From JAJDOD01 sp050299835 (GTDB lineage Bacteria; Pseudomonadota; Alphaproteobacteria; Rhodobacterales; Rhodobacteraceae), in the NCBI GenBank assembly GCA_050299835.1, contig JBNKWP010000001.1, positions 186,001 through 250,000 of the forward strand: DNA of 64,000 nt, given 5' to 3'. The translations under genes and the position numbers were made by a program. This document shows, in pieces, positions 7,920 through 16,826 of this stretch (position 1 is the first letter of the stretch; each line of letters starts with the position of its first letter). The notes below the pieces were generated by a model. That model ran no database searches. It had not been told where the DNA came from and saw only the letters and a list, made by a program, of their open reading frames with translations.

Positions 7920-9802
7920 GATTCCCCGAACCAGGCGACGAGAAGCTGGAAGTGGGCCAGATCCCGGCGGTCTATCAACGGCTGGCCGATACGATCGAGC
8001 CGTTCCGCCCCGCCGAAGGTCCGCCGCCGCAGAGTTTCTGGCCGTTCATGCGCTGGGCGCTGGAGGGGGCGGGTCGGCAGATGTCGATTGCCATTGCCGC
8101 GTCGATCTCGGTCGGGATCACGACGATTGTCGGTTTCTACATGATCGGCTGGCTGATCGACATGGCGCAGTCGGTCGGTCCGGGGTTCCTGTCGACACAT
8201 TTCTGGGCGTTGGGGCTGCTTGCGGTGTTCTACCTGGTGATCTGGCCGACCTCGCTGGTGGCCAACGCCGCGTTCAACTCGGTGACGCTGGGGCCGAACC
8301 TGTATGCGCTGGTTCTGTCGCGGATTCAGAAGCACACGCTGGGGCAGAGCCTGAGTTTCTTCGACAACGATTTCGCGGGGCGGATTGCGCAAAAGAGCCA
8401 GCAGACCGCGCGGGCGGTGACGGATTTGGTGCTGGAGGTGACCAACATTTTCGGCAATGCGGTGTCGGCGGCTGTCGGCGCTGCGATCATGCTGGCGGTG
8501 GTCGATTGGCGGCTCGGCCTTGGTGTCGTGGTCTGGCTGGCGGCCTATGGCGTGCTCATGCGGTTCTATATTCCGAGGGTGCGCAAGAAGTCGAAACTGC
8601 GCGCGGCGCGGCGGGCGATGGTGACCGGGCAGATCGTTGACACGATCACCAATATCTCGACGGTGAAGCTGTTCGCGCATGGCGATGCGGAGGAGACGGC
8701 GACCAATAAGGCTTTGGCCGGATTCCGGGAGGCGGGGATCAGCTGGGCGAGCACGGTCGTGACCTTCCGGCTGTTCATATTCACGTTGGCGGGCGTGTTG
8801 CCGGTCATGCTGATCGGCACTGCGCTGTGGCTCTGGTCACAGGGCAATGCGACGGCGGGAGACATAGCGACGGCGGGGCTTGTGGCCACGCGGCTGTCGA
8901 CGATGACCGGCTGGGTCAGTTTCGCGGCGCTGGGAATTTTCACCGATATCGGCGAGATCGAGGATGGAATCCGAACGCTTGCGCCGTCGCATGACATCCG
9001 GGACAGCAAGGATGCTGCTGATCCGCATCACGTCGATGGAAGAATCCGTTTCGAGAACGTGTCTTTTGGATATGGGACGTCGAAGGCAGCGCTTTCCGAT
9101 CTGACCCTGACCATCGAACCAGGCGAGAAGGTTGCCCTGGTCGGCGCGTCGGGGGCGGGGAAGAGCACGGTGACGTCGTTGCTGCTCCGGCTTTACGATG
9201 TGGAGGACGGACGTATCCTGATCGGCGGGACCGATCTGCGCGATCTGACGCAGGATGGCTTGCGGCGGAAAATCGCGATGGTCCGGCAGGAAACGGCGAT
9301 GTTCAACCGCTCGGCCCTGGAGAATATCCGCTACGGCACGCCGGAGGCGACTTTCGAGCAGGTCGTCGAGGCGGCGAAGAAATCGGAGGCGCATGAGTTC
9401 ATCCTTGAGCTTCGCGATCATCGCGGGCGGCAGGGGTACGAGGCGCATCTGGGGGAACGGGGCGTCAAACTCTCGGGCGGTCAGCGGCAGCGGATCGCGC
9501 TTGCGCGCGCCATTCTGAAGGATGCGCCGATCCTTGTGCTGGACGAGGCGACGAGTGCGCTCGACAGCGAGGTGGAGGCGGCAATCCAGTCTTCGCTGGA
9601 TACGCTGATGGACGGCAAGACGGTTCTGGCGATTGCCCACCGCCTGTCCACGATTGCACGGATGGATCGGATCGTCGTTCTGGATAATGGCCGGGTCCGG
9701 GAGATGGGGACGCATGAGGAATTGCTTGCTGCCAATGGTCTTTACGCCCGCTACTGGCAGCGCCAGTCAGGCGGGTTCCTCTATGGCGACGCGGCGGAGT
9801 AG
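7916..9802 (+). CDS. ABC exporter half-transporter, TMD-NBD (second of pair)
   Basis: A 628-residue paralogue of the preceding protein with the same layout: transmembrane domain about residues 45-350 and ATPase about 365-615. Walker A GASGAGKST lies near 409-417, LSGGQRQ near 519, and Walker B LVLDEATSALD and the H-loop AIAHRLSTI follow. Both ATPase sites look competent, so unlike many heterodimeric exporters no degenerate site is evident. It starts at GTG 7916, which overlaps the previous stop. There is no HlyD-type adaptor gene beside it, so assignment as a type I secretion ATPase for the neighbouring RTX protein is not supported. Confidence 0.9.
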   Translation: MRFPEPGDEKLEVGQIPAVYQRLADTIEPFRPAEGPPPQSFWPFMRWALEGAGRQMSIAIAASISVGITTIVGFYMIGWLIDMAQSVGPGFLSTHFWALGLLAVFYLVIWPTSLVANAAFNSVTLGPNLYALVLSRIQKHTLGQSLSFFDNDFAGRIAQKSQQTARAVTDLVLEVTNIFGNAVSAAVGAAIMLAVVDWRLGLGVVVWLAAYGVLMRFYIPRVRKKSKLRAARRAMVTGQIVDTITNISTVKLFAHGDAEETATNKALAGFREAGISWASTVVTFRLFIFTLAGVLPVMLIGTALWLWSQGNATAGDIATAGLVATRLSTMTGWVSFAALGIFTDIGEIEDGIRTLAPSHDIRDSKDAADPHHVDGRIRFENVSFGYGTSKAALSDLTLTIEPGEKVALVGASGAGKSTVTSLLLRLYDVEDGRILIGGTDLRDLTQDGLRRKIAMVRQETAMFNRSALENIRYGTPEATFEQVVEAAKKSEAHEFILELRDHRGRQGYEAHLGERGVKLSGGQRQRIALARAILKDAPILVLDEATSALDSEVEAAIQSSLDTLMDGKTVLAIAHRLSTIARMDRIVVLDNGRVREMGTHEELLAANGLYARYWQRQSGGFLYGDAAE

Positions 9803-9840
9803 GCCTGTGCGATACGGTTACTGCGCTGTTGGCAGAATGG

Positions 9841-9871
9841 AAAAGGGCCCGGCGATCAGCCGGGCCCTTTT
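9841..9871. terminator. Strong bidirectional terminator between ABC exporter and RTX gene
   Basis: AAAAGGGCCCGGC - GATCA - GCCGGGCCCTTTT is a perfect 13-bp inverted repeat with a five-base loop. The A/T ends supply a T-run on either strand. It sits between the convergent ends of the ABC exporter genes (+) and the RTX gene (-) and should end transcription from both. Confidence 0.9.
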
Positions 9872-9891
9872 CATTGCAGGATGAGTGGCGC

Positions 9892-12800
9892 TCAGACCAT
9901 CATCTCCATTTCCATCTCCTGATCATCGTCGATGTCGGCATCCGCGTCTTCGTCGATTTCGGTCAACGGGACCAGTTGGGACAGCAGGCTTTCGACTTCG
10001 TCCAGATCTTCTTCGACGCTTGCCTGGTCGTTGTCACTTCCGCCGCCGCCGAGGAACGAGAAGATCGAGGTGAAGATCTCGAAGATGCGGGCGAGGATCG
10101 CGCCGAGGCCGCCGCCGCCGCCGCCACTGGAGGCTTCCTCCTCCTCCTCCTCTTCTTCCGTCATACCGTCTTCGAACGGGTCTTCCTCCTCGACTGGATC
10201 GTCACCACCCGTCGGTTCATCTCCGCCGGTTGGTGCCCCATCTTCGTTGGGGTCTTCTTCCTCATCGGTGCCGGTCGTCTCCCCGGTCTCATAGAGGCTG
10301 GCCAGGGAGGACACGTCACCGTTGTTTTCGGCCAGGAACAGGACCTCGATTTCCTCCAGTGGCCGGTCGAGCATGACGAGGTTTTCAATATCGCCGTCGA
10401 AGTGCCATTCGAGGTTGTCGTTGTTGTCGTTCCGCATCCGGGTGGAGGCGCCGATAACCGTGCTCTCGTCGTTCCCGCTCATCCCGTCGGGATAGCCGGG
10501 CTCGCTGTCGATCTTCTCACCATTCAGGAAGAGGGCGATTTCGTCCTCTTCGAAGGTGAAGGCGAAGTGATAGTCTTCGTTCGCCTCGATCTTGTTTCCC
10601 CATTCCACGAGGTACTTTTCGTTTTCCTCACCCTGGAAGCGAACCTTCAGCTCACCGCCGCCAGTGATATAGGCCGTAAGATGACCGCCATCGCCATTGC
10701 CGGAGAAGTCCTTGGAAAGCAGGGCCTGGTTCTGGCCGTTGCCGGGGTTGTCAGCGTTGAACATGAAGGACCAGGTGCCTTCGGTTGCCGCCTGCGCGTC
10801 GGTATGCGGGATTTCGATCGGACCATTGCTGCCGCCGAAGGTGCCGCCGGCATGTTCGAGCAGGATATTGGCCGGTTCGAGACCCTCGGGCAGGGCGCTG
10901 GCCAGATTTACTTCGCCATTGTTGAGCCAGTCGTTCGAGGAATAGGCCCAGGGTGTGGTCCCGACCGGATCGCCGTCCACGTCGCGGGTGTCGTAGCCGA
11001 GGTGGTCGGCCTCGCCGTCGCCGTCGGTGTCGATCCACTTGGTTTCGCCGGTGGGTGCGACCGCCTCCTGGATGTCGTCGATGGTCTCGACGATGCCATA
11101 ATTCGCCATCGCGTCGGTTTCGATGTCGTCTTCTTCGACACGGTCTCCGTGGACAATGATGTAGCCGAGATAGTCTTCGTCATGGGCACCGCCACCGCCG
11201 CCCTGCTGGGAATAGACGGTGATCATGGAGACCGCGTCGTCGTCGATGCCGTCGCCATCGGTGTCGATGGTGCGATAATCGACTTCCACCTGGGTGGTGT
11301 GCCCTTTGACCGAGATCGTGTCGCCTTCGGACTTGTTGAAGTCGGCGATGACGTCGATGCCGAGCGAGTCTACCCAGTGGTTGTGGATGTACTTGTTCTC
11401 GCCGGCAACACCCATCCAGTCGATGGTGCGGTCGTCGTTCGTGTGTTCGGCGATGATGTCCTTCTTGCCGTTGATGACCGTTTCAAAGCGGAACTCATCC
11501 GCGCCATCGCCCCCGACCAGAACATCGTCCCCGGCAATCGCCTGATCGACCCAGTCGTAGAGCTTGAGGTATTCCTCGCTGATCGAACCACCGTCCGGCC
11601 GTGAAGGCTCGCCCAGGACGAGCTGTCCCGCACGGTCCTCACCGGCATCAGCCCGGCTGATCAGCACGTCGTTGCCCGACCCGCCTTCGACCAGATCGTT
11701 GCCGCGACCGCCGTCGAGCGTGTCGTTGCCCGACCCGCCGATGATGTGATCGTCGCCATAGCCGCCCTGCACATTGTCATTGCCGGAGCCGCCATAGATC
11801 GTGTCATCGCCGGCCATGCCGTCGATGGTGTCATTGCCGCCAAGACCATAGATCTCGTCATCCGCAGCGATCATGGCCTCGGCGCCGGAGGGATTTGTGA
11901 GAGCTGCGCCGGGCCCGTTTTCCATGAGGTCGTTGATTTCGGCCGCGGTCAGGACATCGTCGGGGGAGAACCCGCCCCAGACGCCAAACTCCGCGATCCC
12001 GCCTTCAAACTCATGAGTGAGCTTCTGGGCATCTGTCGCGAATTCCTGCGCGGTGTCGTTCAGTTCGGTCTTGTAGGTGTCGGCACCGAAGACCCAGGGT
12101 TCTTCGTTTTGCAGGAGCATGTTTTCGCCCTGCGCGCCGGGCGTTGCATCTCCGCCCTCGACAGCGGTCCAGGCATTGTCGGGCACGGCCTCGCCATTGA
12201 GATAGACGGTGATGCCGTCTTCGGTGAAGTTGACCGCGATGTGGGCCCATTCGCCTTCGGTCAGCAGCGGACCGGTTTCCCAGGCGTGGTTGGTCCTGTA
12301 AGGGTCGGCGGCGCGCAGGAAGAGCCCGCCATCGTCAGTGTGGCCAAGCCGGAAGTGGTTGCCGTCTTCCTGACCGGAGTGGTCCTTGGAGACGAATATC
12401 GACTTTTCGTTGATGCTGTCAGGGCGCACCCACATGGCAACTGTGCCCTGGGTAAAGGCTGTTTCGTCGTCATGTTCGAGGAAGGCGAAACTGTCCTTGC
12501 CGTTGAAATAAAGCGCCGTGGACCCGTCGCGCGGACCATCGGTGACAGCGTCGGTGTTCAGAAGCGCCTGGTTTTCGTAAAGTGTGTAGGACTTGATGTC
12601 GGCGCCGCCATCGTCGCGGCCATCGGCAAAGGCACCATCGACCCCGTTATCCATCGACCAGAAGCCAAGGGCGCCCGGCAGTCCGTTGGGTTCGGGCAGT
12701 TCGCCCTGGGCCATGTTGTCCGCACCGTTGGTGCCCGTGAGAGTCTCGGCGTCCATCTCGACAAAGCCGAGCTGGTCGAAGGGCGCACGGGTTTCAACCA

Positions 12801-14475
12801 GCTCCTCCGCGTCGCCGGAGCCTGCGCCCAGCATGCTGTCTTCGAGGTGGCCTCCGAAACCTGCCATCGGGTTGCCGGTGATGGCTCCGAGTTCGTTGGT
12901 GCCGACGACGTTGTGACCGCCTTCCATTTCCATCGTGGCGGGCGAACGGGTGTCGTAGCCCTTGATGATCTCCCCGTCGATCTCGGTGAGCTTTTCCTCG
13001 CCGGGTGCGGCAAGCGCGGTGGCGATATCTGCGTAGTTCTCGACCACGCCATAGGTGACGTTATCGTCGGTCTGGATGTCCTCGACGTCAACGAGGTCGC
13101 CGTGGACGATTACCTGTCCGATCAGGTCGCGGTCATGGGCGCCGCCGCCGCCATGCTGGACGGAGATCACGGTGATGATCGATTCCAGCGCGTCATCGCC
13201 CATGACATCGGCATAGGTGACGTATGGCACCGCGGTGTGGCCGATCACTGCGATGTGGTCTTCGGCCGCGTTGTAGTCGGCGATGATGTCGATGCCGAAA
13301 CTGTCGACCCAGTGGTCGTGCAGTTCTTTATTCTCGCCGGCCACTCCGGCCCAGTTGATGGTGCCGTCCGACTTGATGTGTTGCTGGATGATGTCCAGCT
13401 TGGCGTCGATCTGGGGGGCGATCAGGAAGGTGTCCGATCCAGCGCCGCCGATCAGCACGTCGTCGCCGACAATGGCTTCATGCGCATAGGCCGAGAGTTT
13501 CTGTAGCGCGTCGTCAACCTCGTTATCGGGATCTTCGCGAGTGGGTCTGTCGATGGCAAGCTGGCCGATCCGCTGTTCTCCGGCATCGGAGCGCGCAATC
13601 AGAAGGTCGTTACCGTCGCCGCCTTCCAGCACGTCGGAGCCATAGCCGCCGTCCAGTACGTCGTCGCCGTCGCCACCGATCAGGGTATCGTCGCCGAAGC
13701 CACCATAAAGTTCGTCATCGCCGCCCTGGCCGTCGATCAAATCGTCGCCGCCGTCGCCTTCCACGACATCGCGGGCGTCGGTGGTGGTGGTGTCGTTACC
13801 GCCGTCCACGGTTTCAGGGATGAAGAAGGACGGGTGGTAGTCCTCGACCGGCACCAGCGGTACGTCGGAAGGCGGGTCGGTGAAGTCGCTGGGGGAGGCA
13901 TAGAAGGCACTTTGGTCCACCGGAAGGCCGTCGATCTGCATAGCGAGCGCCATGCCGCCGCCGCCGTCGAAATAGAGCAGGTCCAGCTTATAGAGCCCGC
14001 CTTCGAACTCGGCGACGCGGGCCGTTTCGTCGGCACCCCTGCCGTTGGCGAAGCCTGAGAAATCGACGTCGCCGATCTTCAGGTCGAACCCGTCATCGGA
14101 GATGATCGAGATCTCATGCACCCCTGCGGGAATATAGATGTAACCGGAGAAGGTGAGAGCGGAGGGACCCATCTCGACATCGCCGTTGCCGCTGGTGATC
14201 GTGCCATATTCGCCGATGAATTGTTCGACGGTGGTATCGCTTTTATGGTTGCGGAAGACGAGCTCGGACACTTCGAATGTCGCATCCGGTGTGCCTGCCG
14301 CCGCCTCTGCCGCCTTGGCGATGTTGTAGATTCCCGTGCCGGGGGCAAAGGCCGCACCCGTCAGGCCGGTCCCGATGCTGGGGATGCCCGTGATATCGCC
14401 GATGGCCACGCTGGCAGTCATACCGGCGGGCGTGTCGGGGTTGGAGGCATCGAAATAGGCGGTCGTATCATTCAT
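9892..14475 (-). CDS. Very large secreted RTX protein with PA14-like and LamG-like domains
   Basis: A 1,527-residue acidic protein without a Sec signal peptide, as expected for type I secretion. In order: a PA14-like domain (about 70-200, with ISDDGFDLKIGD); a block of RTX nonapeptides GGxGxDxLx (about 237-292); a conserved module with GVAGENKELHDHWVDS (about 335-510); a LamG/concanavalin-like domain (about 595-860); a second RTX block (about 875-945); a second copy of the module with GVAGENKYIHNHWVDS (about 975-1175); a second LamG-like domain (about 1190-1375); then a Gly/Glu-rich linker, a short hydrophobic patch and an acidic tail. The RTX repeats bind calcium in the medium. It may be an adhesin or surface/matrix protein. 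Start at 14475 is favoured by a GGGAGAG ribosome site; an ATG 33 bases upstream lacks one. Confidence 0.88.
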   Translation of the reverse strand: MNDTTAYFDASNPDTPAGMTASVAIGDITGIPSIGTGLTGAAFAPGTGIYNIAKAAEAAAGTPDATFEVSELVFRNHKSDTTVEQFIGEYGTITSGNGDVEMGPSALTFSGYIYIPAGVHEISIISDDGFDLKIGDVDFSGFANGRGADETARVAEFEGGLYKLDLLYFDGGGGMALAMQIDGLPVDQSAFYASPSDFTDPPSDVPLVPVEDYHPSFFIPETVDGGNDTTTTDARDVVEGDGGDDLIDGQGGDDELYGGFGDDTLIGGDGDDVLDGGYGSDVLEGGDGNDLLIARSDAGEQRIGQLAIDRPTREDPDNEVDDALQKLSAYAHEAIVGDDVLIGGAGSDTFLIAPQIDAKLDIIQQHIKSDGTINWAGVAGENKELHDHWVDSFGIDIIADYNAAEDHIAVIGHTAVPYVTYADVMGDDALESIITVISVQHGGGGAHDRDLIGQVIVHGDLVDVEDIQTDDNVTYGVVENYADIATALAAPGEEKLTEIDGEIIKGYDTRSPATMEMEGGHNVVGTNELGAITGNPMAGFGGHLEDSMLGAGSGDAEELVETRAPFDQLGFVEMDAETLTGTNGADNMAQGELPEPNGLPGALGFWSMDNGVDGAFADGRDDGGADIKSYTLYENQALLNTDAVTDGPRDGSTALYFNGKDSFAFLEHDDETAFTQGTVAMWVRPDSINEKSIFVSKDHSGQEDGNHFRLGHTDDGGLFLRAADPYRTNHAWETGPLLTEGEWAHIAVNFTEDGITVYLNGEAVPDNAWTAVEGGDATPGAQGENMLLQNEEPWVFGADTYKTELNDTAQEFATDAQKLTHEFEGGIAEFGVWGGFSPDDVLTAAEINDLMENGPGAALTNPSGAEAMIAADDEIYGLGGNDTIDGMAGDDTIYGGSGNDNVQGGYGDDHIIGGSGNDTLDGGRGNDLVEGGSGNDVLISRADAGEDRAGQLVLGEPSRPDGGSISEEYLKLYDWVDQAIAGDDVLVGGDGADEFRFETVINGKKDIIAEHTNDDRTIDWMGVAGENKYIHNHWVDSLGIDVIADFNKSEGDTISVKGHTTQVEVDYRTIDTDGDGIDDDAVSMITVYSQQGGGGGAHDEDYLGYIIVHGDRVEEDDIETDAMANYGIVETIDDIQEAVAPTGETKWIDTDGDGEADHLGYDTRDVDGDPVGTTPWAYSSNDWLNNGEVNLASALPEGLEPANILLEHAGGTFGGSNGPIEIPHTDAQAATEGTWSFMFNADNPGNGQNQALLSKDFSGNGDGGHLTAYITGGGELKVRFQGEENEKYLVEWGNKIEANEDYHFAFTFEEDEIALFLNGEKIDSEPGYPDGMSGNDESTVIGASTRMRNDNNDNLEWHFDGDIENLVMLDRPLEEIEVLFLAENNGDVSSLASLYETGETTGTDEEEDPNEDGAPTGGDEPTGGDDPVEEEDPFEDGMTEEEEEEEEASSGGGGGGLGAILARIFEIFTSIFSFLGGGGSDNDQASVEEDLDEVESLLSQLVPLTEIDEDADADIDDDQEMEMEMMV
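10108..10125 (-). repeat. (GCC)6 triplet tract coding for a Gly run in the RTX protein
   Basis: Six perfect GCC units on the + strand, read as six glycines in the C-terminal linker of the RTX protein. Length changes by slippage would keep the reading frame. Confidence 0.85.
10136..10159 (-). repeat. Triplet tract coding for a run of eight Glu in the RTX protein
   Basis: Five TCC units followed by TCT TCT TCC on the + strand, read as eight glutamates just before the Gly run. It is a near-perfect triplet microsatellite, so the linker is a plausible site of in-frame length variation. Confidence 0.8.
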
Positions 14476-14899
14476 GGCACATCTCTCCCGTGTGCGCTCC
14501 GGCGTCATCCGGGCGCGATTTCAATCTTGATCAACAACGATTTTGGACTCAGTGGCGCAAAGCGCGCCGAAACTCGTTCACTTTGAGTTCATGCTAAGTC
14601 GAAATGTGGCGACAAAAGGGCTGTTCTGACGCCGGGTCAAAGTCATGCACATTCCCTGACGAAATAATGCGCGAACTCTTGCTTAACGGGGATTAGGTCA
14701 ATCTAATAGTTTGAAAACAAGTAATAAAACGCCGCCATTTACCGTTCTTGATCCGGGTCCAAAGGGCGGGCGTTGTTTCATTATTTCGCCCGCCTCCACA
14801 ATTGTGCATGTTGGCGATTAGATGGCCGTAAATGCGAAACAGCGCATAGGAGCTGGAGGACAGCGATGGCCCAGAATCGACACATTTGGAGGTCCGACC
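14476..14899. promoter_or_regulatory. 424-base divergent control region of the RTX gene and the AhpD-like gene
   Basis: No gene is supported here. It is more AT-rich than its surroundings, especially around 14590-14830. The inverted repeat ATTAG - six bases - CTAAT (14692-14707) is operator-like. Overlapping it, TTAA at 14683-14686 and TTAG at 14693-14696 resemble a CtrA box but with six rather than seven bases between the halves. The RTX ribosome site GGGAGAG lies just before 14475 and the GGAGG for the AhpD-like gene at 14888-14892. No convincing -35/-10 pair was fixed. Confidence 0.4.
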
Positions 14900-15472
14900 G
14901 TGCCACAACCCGATCATATCTCGATCTTCGATCTGCCCGATTCCGCCGATCTGGACGAGGACATGCAGCGTTATTTCGAAATCTGCCAGGAGAAGCTGGG
15001 GATGGTGCCGAACGTGCTTCGGACCTATTCGCGCAACCAGGACAAGCTGCGGGTCTTCGCCGGGCTCTACAACACGCTGATGCTTGGAGAGTCGAAGCTG
15101 ACCAAGCTGGAGCGGGAAATGATCGCGGTCGTGGTGTCATCGGCCAACAGGTGCTTCTATTGTCTGGTGGCCCATGGTCAGGCAGTGCGGCAGTTGTCGG
15201 GTGATGCGGAATTGGGCGAGATGCTGGTGATGAATTACCGGGTTGCGCCGGTCGATGCGCGGATGCGCGCGATGCTGGATTTCGCATGGAAGCTGACAGT
15301 GACGCCCTGGGAGGTGGTGGATGCGGACCGGCAGGCGCTCAGGGAAGCGGGGCTGGACGATGACGAGATCTTCGATCTGTCGGATGTGATCGGCTTTTTC
15401 AACATGTCGAACCGGTTCGCGACCGCGGTCGATATGATGCCTAACCGGGAATATCACCGAATGGATCGCTAG
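14900..15472 (+). CDS. AhpD-like / peroxidase-related protein (carboxymuconolactone decarboxylase fold)
   Basis: A 190-residue soluble protein of the uncharacterised peroxidase-related group in the AhpD superfamily. The active-site pattern is SSANRCFYCLVAHG: a CxxC pair followed by the His that completes the thiol relay in this family. This suggests thiol-dependent peroxide reduction, though the substrate is not known. The GTG at 14900 is chosen because GGAGG lies seven bases before it and the reading VPQPDHISIFDLPDS resembles family N-termini; ATGs further upstream lack this. It converges with the PA2778-like gene, nine bases away. Confidence 0.82.
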   Translation: MPQPDHISIFDLPDSADLDEDMQRYFEICQEKLGMVPNVLRTYSRNQDKLRVFAGLYNTLMLGESKLTKLEREMIAVVVSSANRCFYCLVAHGQAVRQLSGDAELGEMLVMNYRVAPVDARMRAMLDFAWKLTVTPWEVVDADRQALREAGLDDDEIFDLSDVIGFFNMSNRFATAVDMMPNREYHRMDR

Positions 15473-15481
15473 AGCCGTTCT

Positions 15482-16291
15482 TCAGCTTTCGGCGTCGAGC
15501 GTGGCGAGGTTCTGGCGTGGCTCCGGGGCGGTCGGATCGAGGCGGATCGCGTTCTGAAATGCCCGCCGTGCGCCTGTGGTGTCACCTGTAGTATATAGTG
15601 CGTTGCCGAGGCCGAACTGCCAGAGCCAGTTCTGTGGCCAGCGTTCTGCCCCGGCGCGGTAGGCCTGTATGGCGGCGGCGGACTGCCCCGAGCGTTCGAG
15701 CCCCGACGCCGCGTCGAGCACCGCGCTTTCGCGAGCGGAGGCCGGCAGGTCGTCCGGAGCCAGCACAACGAGGGCCCAACCCTCTCCCCCGGCCCAGGTC
15801 CGTTCAAACTTCGCGAGGCTCATGGCGGTGCGGCTGAGTTGGCCGGAATGGAGGGTGACCGCGCCGCGTTCAAGGTCATAAGCGGTGACAACGGCGTAAT
15901 GCCAGATCGGCGCGAAGCTCTCGCCCAGGTTCTGGAAGACGATCACGGGATGACCGGCGGCGATTTCCGTTGTCAGGTCGCGGAAGCCCGAAAGCGGAAC
16001 AGCCAGTGCGCCGCGTCGGCGGGCGGCACCGATCATGTTTTCCTGGAATGTGCCCCTTGCCCCCGGCGTGAAGGCGAGACGGGCGATCTGATCCTGTGTG
16101 ACGTCCTGGCCGGTCCATTGCAGCGCCATTGCCAGTGCCGCGGGTCCGCAGTGGAAATCCGTCTGTTCGATCAGGGGGACATTCGCGACGAGGGCCTTGC
16201 GCGGCGCACCGGGCGCAGGCGTCAGGTCGAGCGGGGGTGCCGCGCAGGCCGCAAGGGCAAGCGCGGCGACAAGCGGTCTTAGCGCACGCAC
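15482..16291 (-). CDS. PA2778-type C39-like cysteine peptidase lipoprotein with TPR tail
   Basis: A 269-residue predicted lipoprotein. The signal ends in a lipobox-like ALAAC at residues 12-16. The peptidase domain (about 40-190) starts with the C39-type motif TDFHCGPAALAMAL containing the catalytic Cys. A later PIWHYAVVTAYD supplies the probable catalytic His. Two TPR-like repeats close the protein (about 195-265, with ESAVLDAASGLERSGQSAAA and GNALYTTGDTTGARRAFQ). Its gene overlaps the upstream PA2779-type gene by 13 bases, so the two are co-expressed. Biological substrate and role are unknown; it is not linked to a bacteriocin exporter here. Confidence 0.8.
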   Translation of the reverse strand: MRALRPLVAALALAACAAPPLDLTPAPGAPRKALVANVPLIEQTDFHCGPAALAMALQWTGQDVTQDQIARLAFTPGARGTFQENMIGAARRRGALAVPLSGFRDLTTEIAAGHPVIVFQNLGESFAPIWHYAVVTAYDLERGAVTLHSGQLSRTAMSLAKFERTWAGGEGWALVVLAPDDLPASARESAVLDAASGLERSGQSAAAIQAYRAGAERWPQNWLWQFGLGNALYTTGDTTGARRAFQNAIRLDPTAPEPRQNLATLDAES

Positions 16292-16680
16292 CGGGTGAAT
16301 TGGAACAGCCGGGTGAGGCAGAGCAGATCGGTGACCAGAAGGATCAGAAAGATAAGACCAAGGGTTCCGACGATGTCAGCACCGGCTTTGTCAGTTTCGG
16401 CCTGGCGGATCAGTCGCGCAACCTCCGCATCGGAAAGTGCAGCGAGGCGGGATTCAGCTTCGTCCGGGGACACGCCGAGGCGGATCATTTCGTCGCGAAT
16501 TTCATCCTTCTGCAACTCGCCCATCAGGTAAGCGCGGTCCATCGTCGCCGTGCTGCGCTGGATCGCGCTGTCGGTGCTGATCATCTGGGCCTGGGCCATT
16601 GTGGCCGTTTGTGTCGATAAGACGACCGTCAGACAGAGACCGAAGGCGAGGGCGGATTTGCTGTGGCGGAAGAGTTTCAT
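16279..16680 (-). CDS. PA2779-type small membrane protein
   Basis: A 133-residue protein with an N-terminal signal or membrane segment (about 8-30), a helical, charged middle with DEIRDEMIRLGVSPDEAESRL, and one transmembrane helix near the C-terminus (about 103-122). This is the pattern of the PA2779 family, which usually sits beside a PA2778-type C39-like peptidase, as it does here with a 13-base overlap. The function of the pair is not established; the middle segment may be a substrate or a regulator of the peptidase, which is conjecture. Confidence 0.75.
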   Translation of the reverse strand: MKLFRHSKSALAFGLCLTVVLSTQTATMAQAQMISTDSAIQRSTATMDRAYLMGELQKDEIRDEMIRLGVSPDEAESRLAALSDAEVARLIRQAETDKAGADIVGTLGLIFLILLVTDLLCLTRLFQFTRCVR

Positions 16681-16788
16681 GGATCGCTCCCTGGAGAATT
16701 GCCGTTGTGCGATGGTCGCACCTTTTGACGCGGATGGTCCAGTTGATTTTGGGCGATGGCTTGTGGAGCGCGCAATCCGGAACGGTTT

Positions 16789-16804
16789 CGGCGAGGCATC
16801 GCCG
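16789..16804 (-). terminator. Weak hairpin after the dehydratase gene
   Basis: CGGCGA - GGCA - TCGCCG, a six-bp stem with a tetraloop 22 bases past the stop of the minus-strand dehydratase gene. There is no clear T-run after it, so termination is only a possibility. Confidence 0.3.
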
Positions 16805-16826
16805 AGCCGTCCCGGTGCGCTCAGAC

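Noticed and set aside
9829..13506. Two long plus-strand reading frames (about 590 residues each) opposite the RTX gene
   Set aside because: They are mirror images of the Asp/Gly-rich repeats, rich in Val/Ile/Asp by codon shadowing, with no ribosome site or domain. The minus-strand gene explains the region fully.
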